64,000 nt of DNA. Origin: Polynucleobacter sp. AP-Reno-20A-A9 (lineage in GTDB: Bacteria; Pseudomonadota; Gammaproteobacteria; Burkholderiales; Burkholderiaceae). The notes beneath the pieces are model-generated. The model was not told where the DNA came from and did not search any database. It worked only from the letters and a program-made list of their open reading frames with translations. Positions 32,135-43,083 of the stretch are shown here, piece by piece. How positions within the stretch are numbered: position 1 is the first letter of the stretch; every line of letters starts with the position of its first letter. Where the stretch lies: assembly GCF_018882085.1 (NCBI RefSeq), contig NZ_JACVPB010000001.1, positions 62,001 through 126,000 on the forward strand. The letters are read 5' to 3'. A program made the position numbers and the translations under genes.

Positions 32135-34237
32135 GTGGCACGTAAAACCCCTATCGACAAATACCGCAATATCGGTATTTCTGCGCACATTGACGCAGGT
32201 AAGACAACAACAACAGAACGCGTTTTGTTCTACACCGGTGTTAATCACAAAATTGGTGAAGTGCATGATGGCGCTGCAACCATGGACTGGATGGAGCAAG
32301 AGCAAGAGCGTGGTATCACGATTACTTCTGCTGCTACTACAACGTTCTGGAAGGGCATGGCTGGTAATTTTCCAGAGCACCGTATCAATATTATTGATAC
32401 CCCAGGACACGTAGACTTCACGATTGAGGTTGAGCGTTCAATGCGCGTGTTGGATGGCGCTTGCATGGTTTACTGTGCGGTAGGTGGTGTACAGCCACAA
32501 TCTGAAACTGTTTGGCGTCAAGCTAACAAGTATCAAGTTCCACGTTTAGCATTCGTTAACAAGATGGACCGTACTGGTGCGAACTTCTTTAAGGTCTATG
32601 ACCAGATGAAGTTACGTCTCAAAGCAAACCCAATCTTGATCCAAATTCCTATTGGCGCTGAAGAGAATTTCAAAGGCGTTGTGGACTTGGTCAAAATGAA
32701 GGCCATCTATTGGGATGAGGCTTCACAAGGTACTAAATTTAGCTACGAAGAGATTCCTGCTGAATTAAAGGCGTCTGCTGATGAGTGGCGCGAAAAGATG
32801 GTTGAAGCCGCCGCTGAAAGTTCAGAAGAGTTGATGGAGAAGTATCTCGGTGGCGAAGAGTTGACCGAAGAAGAAATCAAAAAAGCATTGCGTCAACGTA
32901 CGATTGCTAATGAAATCATTCCAATGATGTGCGGAACTGCTTTCAAAAACAAAGGCGTTCAAGCGATGTTGGATGCAGTAGTTGAGCTGCTGCCTTCCCC
33001 ATTAGATGTTCCTCCAGTTCCTTGCGAATTGGAAGATGGCACGCCTACAACACGTAAAGCTGATGATGCTGAGAAGTTCTCTGCACTGGCATTTAAGATC
33101 ATGACAGACCCATTCGTTGGTCAGCTCATCTTCTTCCGTGTTTACTCAGGCGTAATGAAATCAGGTGACACAATCTACAACCCAATCAAGGGCAAGAAAG
33201 AGCGTGTTGGACGTTTGTTGCAGATGCACGCAAACCAACGTGAAGAAATTAAAGAAGTTTATGCAGGCGATATCGCTGCTGCAGTTGGTCTAAAAGACGC
33301 AACTACTGGCGAAACATTGTGTGATCCAGATAGCATCGTAATTTTGGAGCGCATGGTATTCCCAGAGCCAGTGATCTCTCAAGCTGTTGAGCCTAAGACA
33401 AAACCAGACCAAGAAAAAATGGGTCTTGCTTTGAATCGTTTGGCACAAGAAGATCCATCATTCCGCGTTAAAACTGATGAAGAGTCTGGCCAAACTATTA
33501 TTTCCGGAATGGGCGAGCTCCACTTGGAAATTTTGGTTGACCGTATGCGTCGTGAGTTTGGTGTTGAAGCAACTGTTGGTAAGCCACAAGTTGCCTATCG
33601 CGAAACCATTCGTAAAGTTTGCGAAGAAATCGAAGGTAAGTTTGTTAAGCAGTCTGGTGGTCGCGGTCAATACGGTCACGTAGTATTGAAGCTTGAGCCA
33701 CAAGAGCCAGGCAAAGGTTTTGAATTCATTGACGCTATTAAAGGCGGTGTAGTTCCGCGTGAATACATCCCTGCGGTAGAAAAAGGAATTCGCGAAACAT
33801 TGAATTCCGGTATTTTGGCTGGCTATCCAGTTGTAGATATCAAAGCAACATTGTTCTTCGGTTCGTACCATGACGTTGACTCCAATGAAAACGCATTTAA
33901 GATGGCGGGTTCTATGGCTTTCAAAGACGGTATGCGTAAAGCATCCCCTGTGTTGCTTGAGCCGATGATGGCTGTTGAAGTAGAAACACCAGAAGATTTC
34001 ATGGGTAACGTAATGGGTGATCTTTCATCCCGTCGCGGTATTTTGCAAGGTATGGATGACATTCCAGGCGGCGGTAAGATCGTTCGTGCTGAAGTGCCGT
34101 TGGCAGAGATGTTTGGTTACTCAACTGGCTTGCGCTCGTTGACCCAAGGTCGCGCTACCTACACCATGGAATTTAAGCATTATTCCGAAGCACCGAAGAA
34201 CGTTGCTGAAGCAGTTATGGCTGCTAAAGCGAAGTAA
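32135..34237 (+). CDS. fusA: Elongation factor G
   Basis: 700 residues from a GTG start. Translocation GTPase with P-loop AHIDAGKT (17-24), [13 protein letters not shown] and NKMD motifs, followed by domains II-V ([19 protein letters not shown] in domain IV). It is 27 bp after rpsG and 50 bp before the second tuf. Confidence 0.99.
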   Translation: MARKTPIDKYRNIGISAHIDAGKTTTTERVLFYTGVNHKIGEVHDGAATMDWMEQEQERGITITSAATTTFWKGMAGNFPEHRINIIDTPGHVDFTIEVERSMRVLDGACMVYCAVGGVQPQSETVWRQANKYQVPRLAFVNKMDRTGANFFKVYDQMKLRLKANPILIQIPIGAEENFKGVVDLVKMKAIYWDEASQGTKFSYEEIPAELKASADEWREKMVEAAAESSEELMEKYLGGEELTEEEIKKALRQRTIANEIIPMMCGTAFKNKGVQAMLDAVVELLPSPLDVPPVPCELEDGTPTTRKADDAEKFSALAFKIMTDPFVGQLIFFRVYSGVMKSGDTIYNPIKGKKERVGRLLQMHANQREEIKEVYAGDIAAAVGLKDATTGETLCDPDSIVILERMVFPEPVISQAVEPKTKPDQEKMGLALNRLAQEDPSFRVKTDEESGQTIISGMGELHLEILVDRMRREFGVEATVGKPQVAYRETIRKVCEEIEGKFVKQSGGRGQYGHVVLKLEPQEPGKGFEFIDAIKGGVVPREYIPAVEKGIRETLNSGILAGYPVVDIKATLFFGSYHDVDSNENAFKMAGSMAFKDGMRKASPVLLEPMMAVEVETPEDFMGNVMGDLSSRRGILQGMDDIPGGGKIVRAEVPLAEMFGYSTGLRSLTQGRATYTMEFKHYSEAPKNVAEAVMAAKAK

Positions 34238-34287
34238 TTTATCCACATTAATTTTGAATATTGACTAGCTAAAGAAGGCAGACAAAA

Positions 34288-35478
34288 ATGGCAAAAGAAA
34301 AATTCGAGCGGACAAAACCGCACGTAAACGTAGGCACCATCGGTCACGTTGACCACGGTAAAACCACATTGACAGCAGCAATCGCAACCGTGCTTTCTAA
34401 AGCATTCGGTGGCGAAGCTAAAGCATACGATCAGATCGATGCTGCTCCAGAAGAAAAAGCACGTGGTATTACGATTAATACTGCGCACGTTGAGTATGAG
34501 ACAGCGAATCGTCACTACGCACACGTGGATTGCCCAGGACATGCTGACTACGTTAAGAACATGATTACTGGTGCTGCTCAGATGGACGGCGCAATTTTAG
34601 TTTGCTCTGCTGCTGACGGCCCAATGCCACAAACACGTGAGCACATCCTCTTGGCACGCCAAGTTGGTGTTCCTTACATTGTCGTTTTCTTGAACAAGTG
34701 CGACATGGTTGATGACGCTGAATTGCTCGAGTTAGTTGAAATGGAAGTTCGTGAGCTTTTATCTAAGTACAACTTCCCTGGCGATGACACCCCAATTATT
34801 CAAGGTTCTGCTAAGTTAGCTCTTGAAGGCGACGAAGGCCCATTGGGTAAAGAAGCCATCATGAAATTGGCTGAAGCATTAGACACCTATATCCCAACTC
34901 CAGAGCGTGCTGTTGACGGCGCGTTCTTGATGCCAGTAGAAGACGTGTTCTCTATCTCCGGTCGCGGTACTGTTGTAACAGGCCGTATCGAGCGCGGTAT
35001 CGTTAAAGTAGGCGAAGAGATCGAAATCATCGGTATCAAGCCAACAATCAAAACTACATGTACTGGTGTTGAAATGTTCCGCAAATTGCTCGACCAAGGT
35101 CAAGCAGGCGATAACGTTGGTATCTTGTTACGCGGTACAAAACGTGAAGAAGTTGAGCGCGGCCAAGTATTGGCTAAGCCAGGTTCAATCACCCCACATA
35201 CTCACTTTACAGCCGAGGTTTACATCTTGGGTAAAGATGAAGGTGGTCGTCATACTCCATTCTTTAACAACTATCGTCCACAGTTTTACTTCCGTACAAC
35301 GGACGTAACTGGTTCAATCGAGTTGCCAAAAGATAAAGAAATGGTTATGCCTGGTGATAACGTGACTATTACCGTAAAACTCATCGCTCCTATCGCGATG
35401 GAAGAAGGTTTACGTTTTGCGATCCGTGAAGGTGGCCGTACTGTTGGCGCCGGCGTGGTTGCAAAGATTTTGGCTTAA
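34288..35478 (+). CDS. tuf: Elongation factor Tu (copy 2)
   Basis: 396 residues, protein identical to copy 1 at 17489. DNA identity runs from a few bases before the ATG (AAAAATGGC) to just past the stop (GCTTAAGTAGT), then the flanks differ. This is the usual outcome of gene conversion between the two tuf copies. Last gene of the str operon. Confidence 0.99.
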   Translation: MAKEKFERTKPHVNVGTIGHVDHGKTTLTAAIATVLSKAFGGEAKAYDQIDAAPEEKARGITINTAHVEYETANRHYAHVDCPGHADYVKNMITGAAQMDGAILVCSAADGPMPQTREHILLARQVGVPYIVVFLNKCDMVDDAELLELVEMEVRELLSKYNFPGDDTPIIQGSAKLALEGDEGPLGKEAIMKLAEALDTYIPTPERAVDGAFLMPVEDVFSISGRGTVVTGRIERGIVKVGEEIEIIGIKPTIKTTCTGVEMFRKLLDQGQAGDNVGILLRGTKREEVERGQVLAKPGSITPHTHFTAEVYILGKDEGGRHTPFFNNYRPQFYFRTTDVTGSIELPKDKEMVMPGDNVTITVKLIAPIAMEEGLRFAIREGGRTVGAGVVAKILA

Positions 35479-35507
35479 GTAGTAAAAATATTTAGCGGTT
35501 TGCTAAC

Positions 35508-35547
35508 CGGTGACATCAGTGCTGCTGATGTCACCGTGCTCTTTAGA
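35508..35547 (+). promoter_or_regulatory. 12-bp hairpin and boxA-like element before rpsJ
   Basis: CGGTGACATCAG (35508-35519), loop TGCTG, CTGATGTCACCG (35525-35536) is a perfect stem without a T-run. It is followed directly by TGCTCTTTAGA (35537-35547), whose first nine bases equal the E. coli rrn boxA core TGCTCTTTA. rpsJ encodes S10 (NusE), the protein that reads boxA with NusB. Confidence 0.45.
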
Positions 35548-35587
35548 AATATAACGTGGCAGCACCACAACGCTCTTTGGAATTAAT

Positions 35588-35899
35588 ATGCAAAACCAAA
35601 AAATTCGTATTCGCCTTAAAGCATTTGATTATCGTTTGATCGACCAGTCTGCAGCTGAAATCGTAGATACAGCTAAGCGTACTGGTGCAGTTGTTAAGGG
35701 TCCAGTACCTTTGCCAACCCGTATTGAGCGTTTTGATATCTTGCGTTCACCACACGTGAACAAGACATCACGTGATCAGTTAGAGATCCGTACCCATCTC
35801 CGTTTGATGGATATTGTTGATCCTACCGAGAAAACTGTAGATGCTTTGATGAAATTAGACCTCCCAGCGGGTGTGGACGTCGAAATTAAGTTGCAGTAA
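35588..35899 (+). CDS. rpsJ: Small ribosomal subunit protein S10 (NusE)
   Basis: 103 residues. Ribosomal head protein and, with NusB, the boxA-binding antitermination factor. Starts [20 protein letters not shown]; the loop [18 protein letters not shown] is conserved. It is separated from tuf by a hairpin plus a boxA-like element and from rplC by its own promoter region. Confidence 0.99.
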   Translation: MQNQKIRIRLKAFDYRLIDQSAAEIVDTAKRTGAVVKGPVPLPTRIERFDILRSPHVNKTSRDQLEIRTHLRLMDIVDPTEKTVDALMKLDLPAGVDVEIKLQ

Positions 35900-35922
35900 T
35901 TTGTTATTTCCGGTCTTTTCGC

Positions 35923-35988
35923 TTGTCAAGATCGGGTTTTCAGGATAGAATCTAAGGCTTCGCTCAATTAATTGAGCGAAAACCTTAG
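35923..35988 (+). promoter_or_regulatory. Promoter and 5' hairpin of the rplC operon
   Basis: TTGTCA (35923-35928), 17-bp spacer, TAGAAT (35946-35951). Immediately after the expected start comes a perfect 22-bp palindrome (35959-35980, half-site TTCGCTCAATT), flanked by CTAAGG and CCTTAG that can lengthen the stem. The mRNA would begin with this hairpin, a candidate for L4-type feedback or 5'-end stabilisation. Confidence 0.65.
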
Positions 35989-36096
35989 TTTTATAAGCAT
36001 TGCAAACGTTGTAACTTATTGATTTAGAAGTACTTTTACTTGTAAATCACTTAAATTAATTTTGCCGACCAATCGAAGTCGGCGTGGAGCATGAAT

Positions 36097-36753
36097 ATGA
36101 GCTTAGGCTTAATCGGCCGCAAGGTCGGCATGACCCGTCTATTTACGGACGAAGGGGATTCAATCCCTGTAACCGTAATTGACGTGAGCGACAACAGAAT
36201 CGCTCAAATCAAGACCCAGGCAACTGATGGCTATGATGCTATTCAGTTGGCACATGGCACACGTAGAGCTACTCGCGTTACCAAAGCAATGGCTGGTCAC
36301 TTCGCCAAAGCAGGTGTAATGGCTGGTAACGGTCTTAACGAATTCCAATTAGACGCAGCAAAAATCGCGGAAATGACACCAGGACAAGTTATTCCTGCTG
36401 ATACTGCTTTTACTGCTGGTCAAAAAGTGGACGTACAAGGTGTGTCTATCGGTAAGGGCTACGCAGGTACCATCAAGCGTTATCACTTCGCTTCTGGTCG
36501 TGCATCCCACGGTAACTCACGTTCACATAACGTACCAGGCTCTATCGGTATGGCGCAAGATCCAGGACGTGTTTTCCCTGGTAAGCGTATGACCGGTCAC
36601 TTGGGTGACGTTACACGTACAGTTCAAAATTTAGTCATCGCACGCATTGATGCAGAACGTAATCTCATCATGGTTAAAGGCGCTATTCCAGGTGCCCCAG
36701 GCGGTAAAGTTATTGTTACTCCAGCGGTTAAAACACCGTTGAAGAAGAAATAA
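36097..36753 (+). CDS. rplC: Large ribosomal subunit protein L3
   Basis: 218 residues from the ATG at 36097 ([16 protein letters not shown]); the ATG at 36091 is only 1 bp after GGAG, so the second is the better start. The central loop [20 protein letters not shown] reaches the peptidyl-transferase centre and contains the glutamine methylated by PrmB in relatives. Confidence 0.98.
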   Translation: MSLGLIGRKVGMTRLFTDEGDSIPVTVIDVSDNRIAQIKTQATDGYDAIQLAHGTRRATRVTKAMAGHFAKAGVMAGNGLNEFQLDAAKIAEMTPGQVIPADTAFTAGQKVDVQGVSIGKGYAGTIKRYHFASGRASHGNSRSHNVPGSIGMAQDPGRVFPGKRMTGHLGDVTRTVQNLVIARIDAERNLIMVKGAIPGAPGGKVIVTPAVKTPLKKK

Positions 36754-36764
36754 GGAGAGCGAAT

Positions 36765-37385
36765 ATGGAACTTAAGCTTCTCCAAGACAACGGTACTTTA
36801 GGTGCAGGCGTACAAGCTTCACCAGAAGTATTCGAACGTGAATATAACGAAGCATTGGTACACCAAGTTGTAGTGGCTTACCAAGCAAATGCACGTAGTG
36901 GTAACCGTGCACAAAAAGACCGTGAGCAAGTTAAGCACACTACTAAGAAGCCTTGGCGTCAAAAAGGTACTGGTCGTGCACGTGCTGGTATGAGCTCTTC
37001 CCCGCTGTGGCGTGGAGGTGGTCGTATATTCCCGAATTCACCTGAAGAAAATTTCAGCCAAAAAGTAAACAAGAAAATGTACCGCGCTGGTATGAGATCT
37101 ATTTTGTCTCAGTTGGCCCGCGAAGGTCGTTTGAATGTTGTTGATCAATTTTCTCTTGACGCTCCAAAAACTAAAGTTTTAGCTGACAAAGTTAAAGCAA
37201 TGGGCTTGGATTCAGTCTTGATCATTGTTGATCAGGTTAGCGAGAATTTGTACTTGGCATCACGTAACTTGCATAAAGTTGCTGTATGTGAGCCACAGCA
37301 CGCTGATCCATTAGCTTTGGTTCAATACAAAAAAGTATTGGTAAGCAAAGCTGCGATCGCAAAAATTGAGGAGTTGCTGAAATGA
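36765..37385 (+). CDS. rplD: Large ribosomal subunit protein L4
   Basis: 206 residues. Exit-tunnel protein with the extended loop [20 protein letters not shown]. In E. coli it also represses the S10 operon. It overlaps rplW by 4 nt (ATGA). Confidence 0.98.
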   Translation: MELKLLQDNGTLGAGVQASPEVFEREYNEALVHQVVVAYQANARSGNRAQKDREQVKHTTKKPWRQKGTGRARAGMSSSPLWRGGGRIFPNSPEENFSQKVNKKMYRAGMRSILSQLAREGRLNVVDQFSLDAPKTKVLADKVKAMGLDSVLIIVDQVSENLYLASRNLHKVAVCEPQHADPLALVQYKKVLVSKAAIAKIEELLK

Positions 37386-37696
37386 GCCAAGTCCGTAAAA
37401 ACGATCACAACCTAATGAGAGTCCTACTTGGACCGGTTATCTCTGAAAAAGCCACTATGGTTGCAGAGAAAAACGAACAAGTAGTGTTCCAAGTAGCTCG
37501 CGACGCAAACAAGCTCGATGTAAAACAAGCAGTTGAATTGCTCTTCAAAGTGCAAGTTGACTCAGTTCAAATCGTGAATCAAAAGGGTAAGCCAAAGCGC
37601 TATGGCCGTTTTGAAGGTCGTCGTGACCACACTAAGAAGGCCTATGTAAGCTTGAAGCCAGGTCAAGAAATTAACTTTGAAGCGGAGGCGAATTAA
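37382..37696 (+). CDS. rplW: Large ribosomal subunit protein L23
   Basis: 104 residues. Binding site for trigger factor and SRP at the tunnel exit. [20 protein letters not shown] opens the fold; the [10 protein letters not shown] loop is typical. It overlaps rplD by 4 nt and is followed by rplB after 2 bp. Confidence 0.98.
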   Translation: MSQVRKNDHNLMRVLLGPVISEKATMVAEKNEQVVFQVARDANKLDVKQAVELLFKVQVDSVQIVNQKGKPKRYGRFEGRRDHTKKAYVSLKPGQEINFEAEAN

Positions 37697-37698
37697 TC

Positions 37699-38529
37699 AT
37701 GCCTTTGATGAAGACAAAACCGACCTCACCAGGTCGTCGTTCAATGGTCAAGGTGGTCAATCCTGACCTGCATAAAGGTAAGCCCTTTGCAGCGTTAGTA
37801 GAGCCACAATTCCAAAAAGCGGGTCGTAACAATAATGGTCACATCACTACCCGTCATAAAGGTGGTGGGCATAAGCATCACTATCGTGTAGTTGATTTCA
37901 AACGCAACGACAAAGATGGCATTCCAGCAAAAGTAGAACGCTTGGAATACGATCCAAACCGCAGTGCAAATATTGCATTGATCGTGTTTGCTGATGGTGA
38001 GCGTCGCTATATTCTTGCTGCAAAAGGCATGACTGTTGGTCAGGCATTGATGAGTGGCTCAGAAGCCCCAATCAAGTCTGGTAACAACTTGCCAATTCGC
38101 AACATTCCAGTTGGTAGCACAATTCACTGTGTAGAAATCATGCCAGGTAAGGGTGCTCAAGTTGCCCGTTCAGCTGGTGGTTCTGCAGTATTGCTAGCTC
38201 GTGAAGGCGTATACGCTCAAGTGCGTTTGCGCTCTGGTGAAGTTCGCCGCGTTCTGATTGACTGCCGCGCCACTATTGGCGAAGTTGGCAACGAAGAGCA
38301 TAGCTTGCGTGTTATCGGTAAAGCTGGTGCAAATCGCTGGCGTGGTATTCGCCCAACCGTTCGCGGTGTGGCAATGAACCCAGTAGATCACCCGCACGGT
38401 GGTGGTGAAGGTAGAACTGGCGAAGGCCGTGTACCTGTATCCCCATGGGGCACGCCAACCAAAGGTTATCGTACACGTCGCAATAAGCGTACAACTTCGA
38501 TGATCGTTCAACGTCGTCAAAAACGTTAA
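37699..38529 (+). CDS. rplB: Large ribosomal subunit protein L2
   Basis: 276 residues. Peptidyl-transferase-centre protein. The [17 protein letters not shown] and [18 protein letters not shown] segments are conserved, including the histidine of the HPHGGG motif. Within the rplCDWB-rpsS run. Confidence 0.99.
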   Translation: MPLMKTKPTSPGRRSMVKVVNPDLHKGKPFAALVEPQFQKAGRNNNGHITTRHKGGGHKHHYRVVDFKRNDKDGIPAKVERLEYDPNRSANIALIVFADGERRYILAAKGMTVGQALMSGSEAPIKSGNNLPIRNIPVGSTIHCVEIMPGKGAQVARSAGGSAVLLAREGVYAQVRLRSGEVRRVLIDCRATIGEVGNEEHSLRVIGKAGANRWRGIRPTVRGVAMNPVDHPHGGGEGRTGEGRVPVSPWGTPTKGYRTRRNKRTTSMIVQRRQKR

Positions 38530-38548
38530 GCGATAAGGATAAATAGAT

Positions 38549-38827
38549 ATGACACGTTCAGCCAAAAAAGGCCCATTTTGCGAAGCCAGCTTAGTAAATA
38601 AAGTTGAAGTCGCTCAAGCCAACAAAGACAAAAAACCGATCAAAACATGGTCACGCCGTTCAACAATCCTCCCAGACTTTATTGGTCTGACGATTGCTGT
38701 ACATAACGGTCGTCAACACGTTCCGGTATATGTATCAGAAAACATGGTGGGTCATAAGTTAGGCGAATTTGCCTTGACCCGCACTTTCAAAGGTCACGCT
38801 GCTGACAAGAAAGTAACGAAGAAGTAA
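38549..38827 (+). CDS. rpsS: Small ribosomal subunit protein S19
   Basis: 92 residues, starting [20 protein letters not shown]. Head protein near the S13 bridge; [20 protein letters not shown] and [12 protein letters not shown] are conserved. Confidence 0.98.
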   Translation: MTRSAKKGPFCEASLVNKVEVAQANKDKKPIKTWSRRSTILPDFIGLTIAVHNGRQHVPVYVSENMVGHKLGEFALTRTFKGHAADKKVTKK

Positions 38828-38837
38828 GGGGATGATG

Positions 38838-39167
38838 ATGGAAGTTAAAGCTATTCACAAGGGTGCCCGCATTTCTGCGCAAAAGACACGTTTGGTCGCC
38901 GACCAAATTCGTGGTTTGCCAATTGCTCGCGCATTAAACATTTTGAATTTCAGCCCCAAGAAAGCTGCCTTCATTGTGAAAAAAGTAGTTGAGTCTGCAG
39001 TGGCCAACGCTGAACACAATAAAGGTGCTGATATTGATGAGCTCAAGGTTTCGACAATTATTGTTGATAAAGGTACTTCCTTGAAGCGCTTCACAGCACG
39101 CGCTAAGGGTCGTGGTAATCAAATTGAAAAACAAACATGTCACATTACCGTGACCTTGAGTAACTAA
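38838..39167 (+). CDS. rplV: Large ribosomal subunit protein L22
   Basis: 109 residues from the third of three consecutive in-frame ATGs (38832, 38835, 38838); the family start is [16 protein letters not shown] and AAGGGG is best spaced for it. The tunnel-lining beta hairpin ([17 protein letters not shown]) is present. Confidence 0.97.
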   Translation: MEVKAIHKGARISAQKTRLVADQIRGLPIARALNILNFSPKKAAFIVKKVVESAVANAEHNKGADIDELKVSTIIVDKGTSLKRFTARAKGRGNQIEKQTCHITVTLSN

Positions 39168-39175
39168 GGAAAGAT

Positions 39176-40003
39176 ATGGGACAAAAGATAAACCCAACCG
39201 GATTCCGACTCGCGGTAACGAAGAATTGGACATCACGTTGGTATGCAAACAATACTGACTTCGCAAAGATGTTGAAAGAGGACGTAGATGTCCGCATCTA
39301 TCTCAAGAAGAAGTTGAAGAATGCATCTGTAAGTAAGGTTGTGATTGAGCGTCCTGCAAAGAATGCCCGCATCACTATCTATAGCTCACGTCCAGGTGTT
39401 GTAATCGGTAAAAAAGGCGAAGATATTGAAGTGCTCCGCCGCGAATTGCAAAAGCGCATGGGTGTTCCAGTTCACGTGAATATCGAAGAAATTCGTAAGC
39501 CTGAAGTTGACGCGCAATTGATTGCTGACTCTATTACTCAACAGTTAGAGAAGCGCATCATGTTCCGCCGTGCAATGAAGCGTGCAATGCAAAACGCAAT
39601 GCGTCTTGGCGCACAAGGCATCAAAATCATGTCATCAGGTCGTTTGAATGGTGCTGAGATTGCTCGTCGTGAATGGTACCGTGAAGGTCGTGTTCCACTT
39701 CATACATTGAAGGCTGATATCGACTACGCAACATCAGAAGCTGAAACAACATACGGCATCATCGGTGTAAAAGTTTGGGTATACAAGGGCGACACATTGG
39801 GTCGTGGTGCAGAAGCTCAAGTAGCTGCTCCATCAGCTGAACCAGCTGCCGAAGAAAAGAAAACTCGTCGTGCGCCAAGCAAGACAGCTGCTCGTAAACC
39901 AGCTGCTGGCACAGACAAGCCATTAGTTGCTGCTAAACCAGCAGTAAAGCGTGTGCGTAAGGTTGAAACACCAGCCGCAGATACGCAGAAGTCAGGAGAG
40001 TAA
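39176..40003 (+). CDS. rpsC: Small ribosomal subunit protein S3, extended C-terminus
   Basis: 275 residues against 233 in E. coli. The KH domain ([20 protein letters not shown]) and the C-terminal domain up to YKGDTLGRG are normal. About 60 residues of Ala/Lys/Pro-rich tail follow, lysine-rich and low complexity, as in several betaproteobacteria. mRNA-entry helicase protein. Confidence 0.98.
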   Translation: MGQKINPTGFRLAVTKNWTSRWYANNTDFAKMLKEDVDVRIYLKKKLKNASVSKVVIERPAKNARITIYSSRPGVVIGKKGEDIEVLRRELQKRMGVPVHVNIEEIRKPEVDAQLIADSITQQLEKRIMFRRAMKRAMQNAMRLGAQGIKIMSSGRLNGAEIARREWYREGRVPLHTLKADIDYATSEAETTYGIIGVKVWVYKGDTLGRGAEAQVAAPSAEPAAEEKKTRRAPSKTAARKPAAGTDKPLVAAKPAVKRVRKVETPAADTQKSGE

Positions 40004-40005
40004 GC

Positions 40006-40419
40006 ATGCTACAACCAAAGCGTCGCAAGTATCGTAAGGAACAAAAAGGCCGTAACACTGGCGTGGCAACACGCGGTAGTTCTGTAGCCTTTGGTGACTT
40101 TGGATTGAAGGCCGTTGGTCGTGGTCGTTTGACTGCACGCCAAATCGAGTCTGCACGTCGTGCAATGACTCGTCACATTAAACGTGGTGGCCGTATTTGG
40201 ATTCGTATTTTCCCAGATAAGCCAATTTCACAAAAACCTGCTGAAGTACGTATGGGTAACGGTAAAGGTAATCCAGAGTACTACGTAGCTGAAATTCAAC
40301 CAGGCAAAGTGCTTTACGAGATGGACGGTGTTGATGAGCAATTGGCGCGCGAAGCTTTCAAGCTTGCTGCTGCTAAGTTGCCTTTACAGACCACTTTCGT
40401 GATTCGCCACTTAGGTTGA
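40006..40419 (+). CDS. rplP: Large ribosomal subunit protein L16
   Basis: 137 residues. [17 protein letters not shown] start, and [19 protein letters not shown] near the conserved arginine hydroxylated in E. coli. It starts 2 bp after rpsC. Confidence 0.98.
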   Translation: MLQPKRRKYRKEQKGRNTGVATRGSSVAFGDFGLKAVGRGRLTARQIESARRAMTRHIKRGGRIWIRIFPDKPISQKPAEVRMGNGKGNPEYYVAEIQPGKVLYEMDGVDEQLAREAFKLAAAKLPLQTTFVIRHLG

Positions 40420-40433
40420 TCGGGATAGAGATT

Positions 40434-40628
40434 ATGAAAAATACAGAATTAGCTTCAAAAGATCTGACAGCTTTAAATGCAGAGTTAACCGAGTTGCTTA
40501 AGACCGGTTTCAAGCTCCGCATGCAAAAAGGCACTCAGCAACTCACAAATACCAGCCAATTGGGTAAAAATAAGCGCGACATCGCTCGTGTGAAGACTTT
40601 TATCGCCCAAAAGACTGCACAGAAATAA
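40434..40628 (+). CDS. rpmC: Large ribosomal subunit protein L29
   Basis: 64 residues from the ATG at 40434, preceded by GGGATAGAG; an in-frame TTG at 40416 has no support. Two-helix tunnel-exit protein ([20 protein letters not shown]). Confidence 0.97.
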   Translation: MKNTELASKDLTALNAELTELLKTGFKLRMQKGTQQLTNTSQLGKNKRDIARVKTFIAQKTAQK

Positions 40629-40640
40629 GGAAAAAGGGAT

Positions 40641-40910
40641 ATGACAGAATTATCTAAACCCTTGCGCCGCACCCTCGTGGGCCGTGTTGTTAGTGACAAA
40701 ATGCAAAAAACTGTGACGGTGTTGGTTGAGCGTCAAGTGAAGCATCCCGTGATTGGTAAGTACGTTGGCCAGTCCAAAAAGTACCATGCTCATGACGAAG
40801 CTGGCACATACAAGATGGGTGATACCGTTGAAATTGCTGAATCTAAGCCAATTTCACGCACTAAATCTTGGGTTGTGACCCGTTTGGTTGAGGCTTCAAA
40901 AGGTATTTAA
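40641..40910 (+). CDS. rpsQ: Small ribosomal subunit protein S17
   Basis: 89 residues. [20 protein letters not shown] and KKYHAHDE are the family hallmarks. Last gene before the terminator at 40920. Confidence 0.98.
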   Translation: MTELSKPLRRTLVGRVVSDKMQKTVTVLVERQVKHPVIGKYVGQSKKYHAHDEAGTYKMGDTVEIAESKPISRTKSWVVTRLVEASKGI

Positions 40911-40919
40911 AGAAATATT

Positions 40920-40998
40920 GGGGATTTTGGTGAAGTTTCTTCCCAAACCCCTTTTTTCGTAGTAGAATAGAAGGCTTCTCTGGTTTTATTGGAGAAGC
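40920..40998 (+). promoter_or_regulatory. Terminator, promoter and leader hairpin between rpsQ and rplN
   Basis: GGGG-(AT)-TTTGG (40920-40930) pairs with CCAAACCCC (43-51 of the same block) and is followed by T6 (40952-40957), an intrinsic terminator. A promoter overlaps it: TTCCCA (40940-40945), 17-bp spacer, TAGAAT (40963-40968). The transcript would start with GCTTCTC (40974-40980) pairing with GAGAAGC (40992-40998). Confidence 0.6.
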
Positions 40999-41092
40999 AG
41001 TGTTTTTCATTAATTCCGGGTTTTAACTTTCGTTAAAGCCCATAGACGGAACCAAGACTGTTTGCCTTTGGCCAATAAGTTGGGGATTAGAA

Positions 41093-41461
41093 ATGATACA
41101 AACCGAAAGTAGATTACAGGTTGCCGATAACACAGGCGCCAGTGAAGTTTTGTGCATCAAGGTATTGGGCGGCTCTAAGCGTCGTTACGCCAGTATCGGT
41201 GATGTCATCAAAGTGACTGTAAAGTCCGCTGCTCCACGTGGCCGTGTAAAAAAAGGTGATATTTATAACGCCGTAGTAGTGAGAACTGCTAAGGGTGTTC
41301 GCCGTCCAGATGGTTCATTGATTAAATTCGATGGCAACGCTGCGGTATTGCTCAACGCTAAGTTAGAGCCAATTGGCACACGTATCTTTGGACCAGTGAC
41401 GCGCGAGTTGCGTACTGAAAAGTTCATGAAGATCGTTTCTCTCGCCCCCGAAGTTATTTAA
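41093..41461 (+). CDS. rplN: Large ribosomal subunit protein L14
   Basis: 122 residues. [20 protein letters not shown] start; intersubunit bridge protein. First gene of the spc transcript, 124 bp after the candidate -10. Confidence 0.99.
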   Translation: MIQTESRLQVADNTGASEVLCIKVLGGSKRRYASIGDVIKVTVKSAAPRGRVKKGDIYNAVVVRTAKGVRRPDGSLIKFDGNAAVLLNAKLEPIGTRIFGPVTRELRTEKFMKIVSLAPEVI

Positions 41462-41470
41462 GAGGCTGAT

Positions 41471-41779
41471 ATGAAAAAAATTCGTAAAGGTGATTCCGTA
41501 GTTCTGTTGACTGGCCGCGATAAGGGCAAGCAAGGAACTGTTACAGCCGTTCTCGAGAACAAATTAGTGATCGAAGGCGTAAACATTTATAAAAAGAGCG
41601 TTAAGCCAAATCCAGCAGCCGGTATTACTGGCGGCATGATTGACAAGACGATGCCTGTTCACATTTCTAATGTGGCTGTGGTTGACGGTAACGGCAAACC
41701 ATCACGTGTTGGTATCAAACTCGTGGATGGTAAAAAGCAGCGTTTCCTCAAAACCACTGGCGCAACTTTAAGCGCATAA
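41471..41779 (+). CDS. rplX: Large ribosomal subunit protein L24
   Basis: 102 residues. KOW motif [18 protein letters not shown] at the start. Assembly-initiator protein at the tunnel exit. Confidence 0.98.
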   Translation: MKKIRKGDSVVLLTGRDKGKQGTVTAVLENKLVIEGVNIYKKSVKPNPAAGITGGMIDKTMPVHISNVAVVDGNGKPSRVGIKLVDGKKQRFLKTTGATLSA

Positions 41780-41795
41780 GGGGCACGGAGAAATT

Positions 41796-42338
41796 ATGAG
41801 CACACGTTTTCAAGAGCACTATCAAGCTAAAGTTGTTGCAGATTTGATCGCCAAGTTTGGTTACAAGTCTGTAATGGAAGTTCCACGTATCACTAAGGTA
41901 ACCCTGAACATGGGCTTAGGCGATGCAGTGAACGACAAGAAGATTATCGAAAATGCAGTTGGCGATTTAACTAAAGTTGCGGGCCAAAAGCCCGTAGTAA
42001 CTAAAGCTAAAAAAGCAATTGCAGGTTTCAAAATTCGTCAAGGTTACCCAATCGGTGCCATGGTGACATTGCGCGGTCAGCGCATGTACGAATTCTTGGA
42101 TCGTTTCGTTACTGTTGCATTGCCACGCGTACGCGACTTCCGCGGTATCTCTGGTAAAGCATTTGATGGCCGTGGTAACTACAATATCGGCGTTAAAGAA
42201 CAGATCATTTTCCCTGAAATCGAATACGACAAGATTGATGCCCTCCGTGGTCTCAATATTAGTATTACGACGACTGCTAAAACCGACGAAGAAGCAAAAG
42301 CTTTGTTGGCAGCATTTAAATTCCCTTTCCGCAATTAA
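41796..42338 (+). CDS. rplE: Large ribosomal subunit protein L5
   Basis: 180 residues. 5S rRNA-binding protein; [20 protein letters not shown] and [20 protein letters not shown] are conserved. Confidence 0.99.
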   Translation: MSTRFQEHYQAKVVADLIAKFGYKSVMEVPRITKVTLNMGLGDAVNDKKIIENAVGDLTKVAGQKPVVTKAKKAIAGFKIRQGYPIGAMVTLRGQRMYEFLDRFVTVALPRVRDFRGISGKAFDGRGNYNIGVKEQIIFPEIEYDKIDALRGLNISITTTAKTDEEAKALLAAFKFPFRN

Positions 42339-42347
42339 GAGGCTAAC

Positions 42348-42653
42348 GTGGCAAAACTATCCCTAATTGAGCGCGAGAATAAGCGCGCAAAAACTGTAGA
42401 GAAGTACGCTGCCAAGCGTGCTGAACTCAAAGCGATCATTGCTGATCAATCACGCAGCGATGAAGAGCGCTATGAAGCTCGCTTGAAACTACAGGCACTT
42501 CCACGTAACGCAAGCCCGATTCGTCAAAGAAATCGTTGTTCATTAACCGGTCGACCACGTGGCACATTCCGTAAATTCGGTTTGGCTCGTAGCAAGATTC
42601 GTGAAATCGCCTTCCGTGGCGAAATCCCCGGTTTAACCAAGGCCAGCTGGTAA
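42348..42653 (+). CDS. rpsN: Small ribosomal subunit protein S14 (zinc-free type)
   Basis: 101 residues from a GTG start. The long form without CxxC zinc ligands; [20 protein letters not shown] is the family signature. Confidence 0.98.
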   Translation: MAKLSLIERENKRAKTVEKYAAKRAELKAIIADQSRSDEERYEARLKLQALPRNASPIRQRNRCSLTGRPRGTFRKFGLARSKIREIAFRGEIPGLTKASW

Positions 42654-42677
42654 GCGGCGAAAGAATTAGGAGAACTC

Positions 42678-43073
42678 ATGAGTATCAGCGATCCAATCGC
42701 CGACATGTTGACAAGGATCCGCAATGCGCAAGCAGTGCAGAAACCCGTAGTCTTGATGCCGTCGTCAAAAGTAAAAGTAGCCATCGCAAAAGTTTTGCAA
42801 GATGAAGGCTATATCGAAAGTTTTGAAATCAAAGGTGAGGCAGCTAAGCCAGTGCTCCACATCGATCTCAAATACTATGCAGGCCGTCCTGTTATTGAGC
42901 GTATTGACCGTGTATCAACACCAAGTCTGCGTATCTATAAAGGTCGCCATGACATTCCAGAAGTAATGAATGGCTTGGGCATTGCAATTATTTCAACCCC
43001 TCAAGGCGTAATGACAGACCGTAAAGCACGTGCAACAGGCGTGGGCGGCGAAGTTATTTGCTACGTAGCTTAA
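42678..43073 (+). CDS. rpsH: Small ribosomal subunit protein S8
   Basis: 131 residues. Central-domain assembly protein, in E. coli the repressor of the spc operon. [20 protein letters not shown] start; [20 protein letters not shown] near the end. Confidence 0.99.
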
Positions 43074-43083
43074 GGAGCGAAAT

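Noticed and set aside
17489..35478. Second tuf copy as a recent horizontally acquired duplicate
   Set aside because: Both copies sit in their classic contexts (tRNA-tufB-secE and str operon); identity is better explained by gene conversion.
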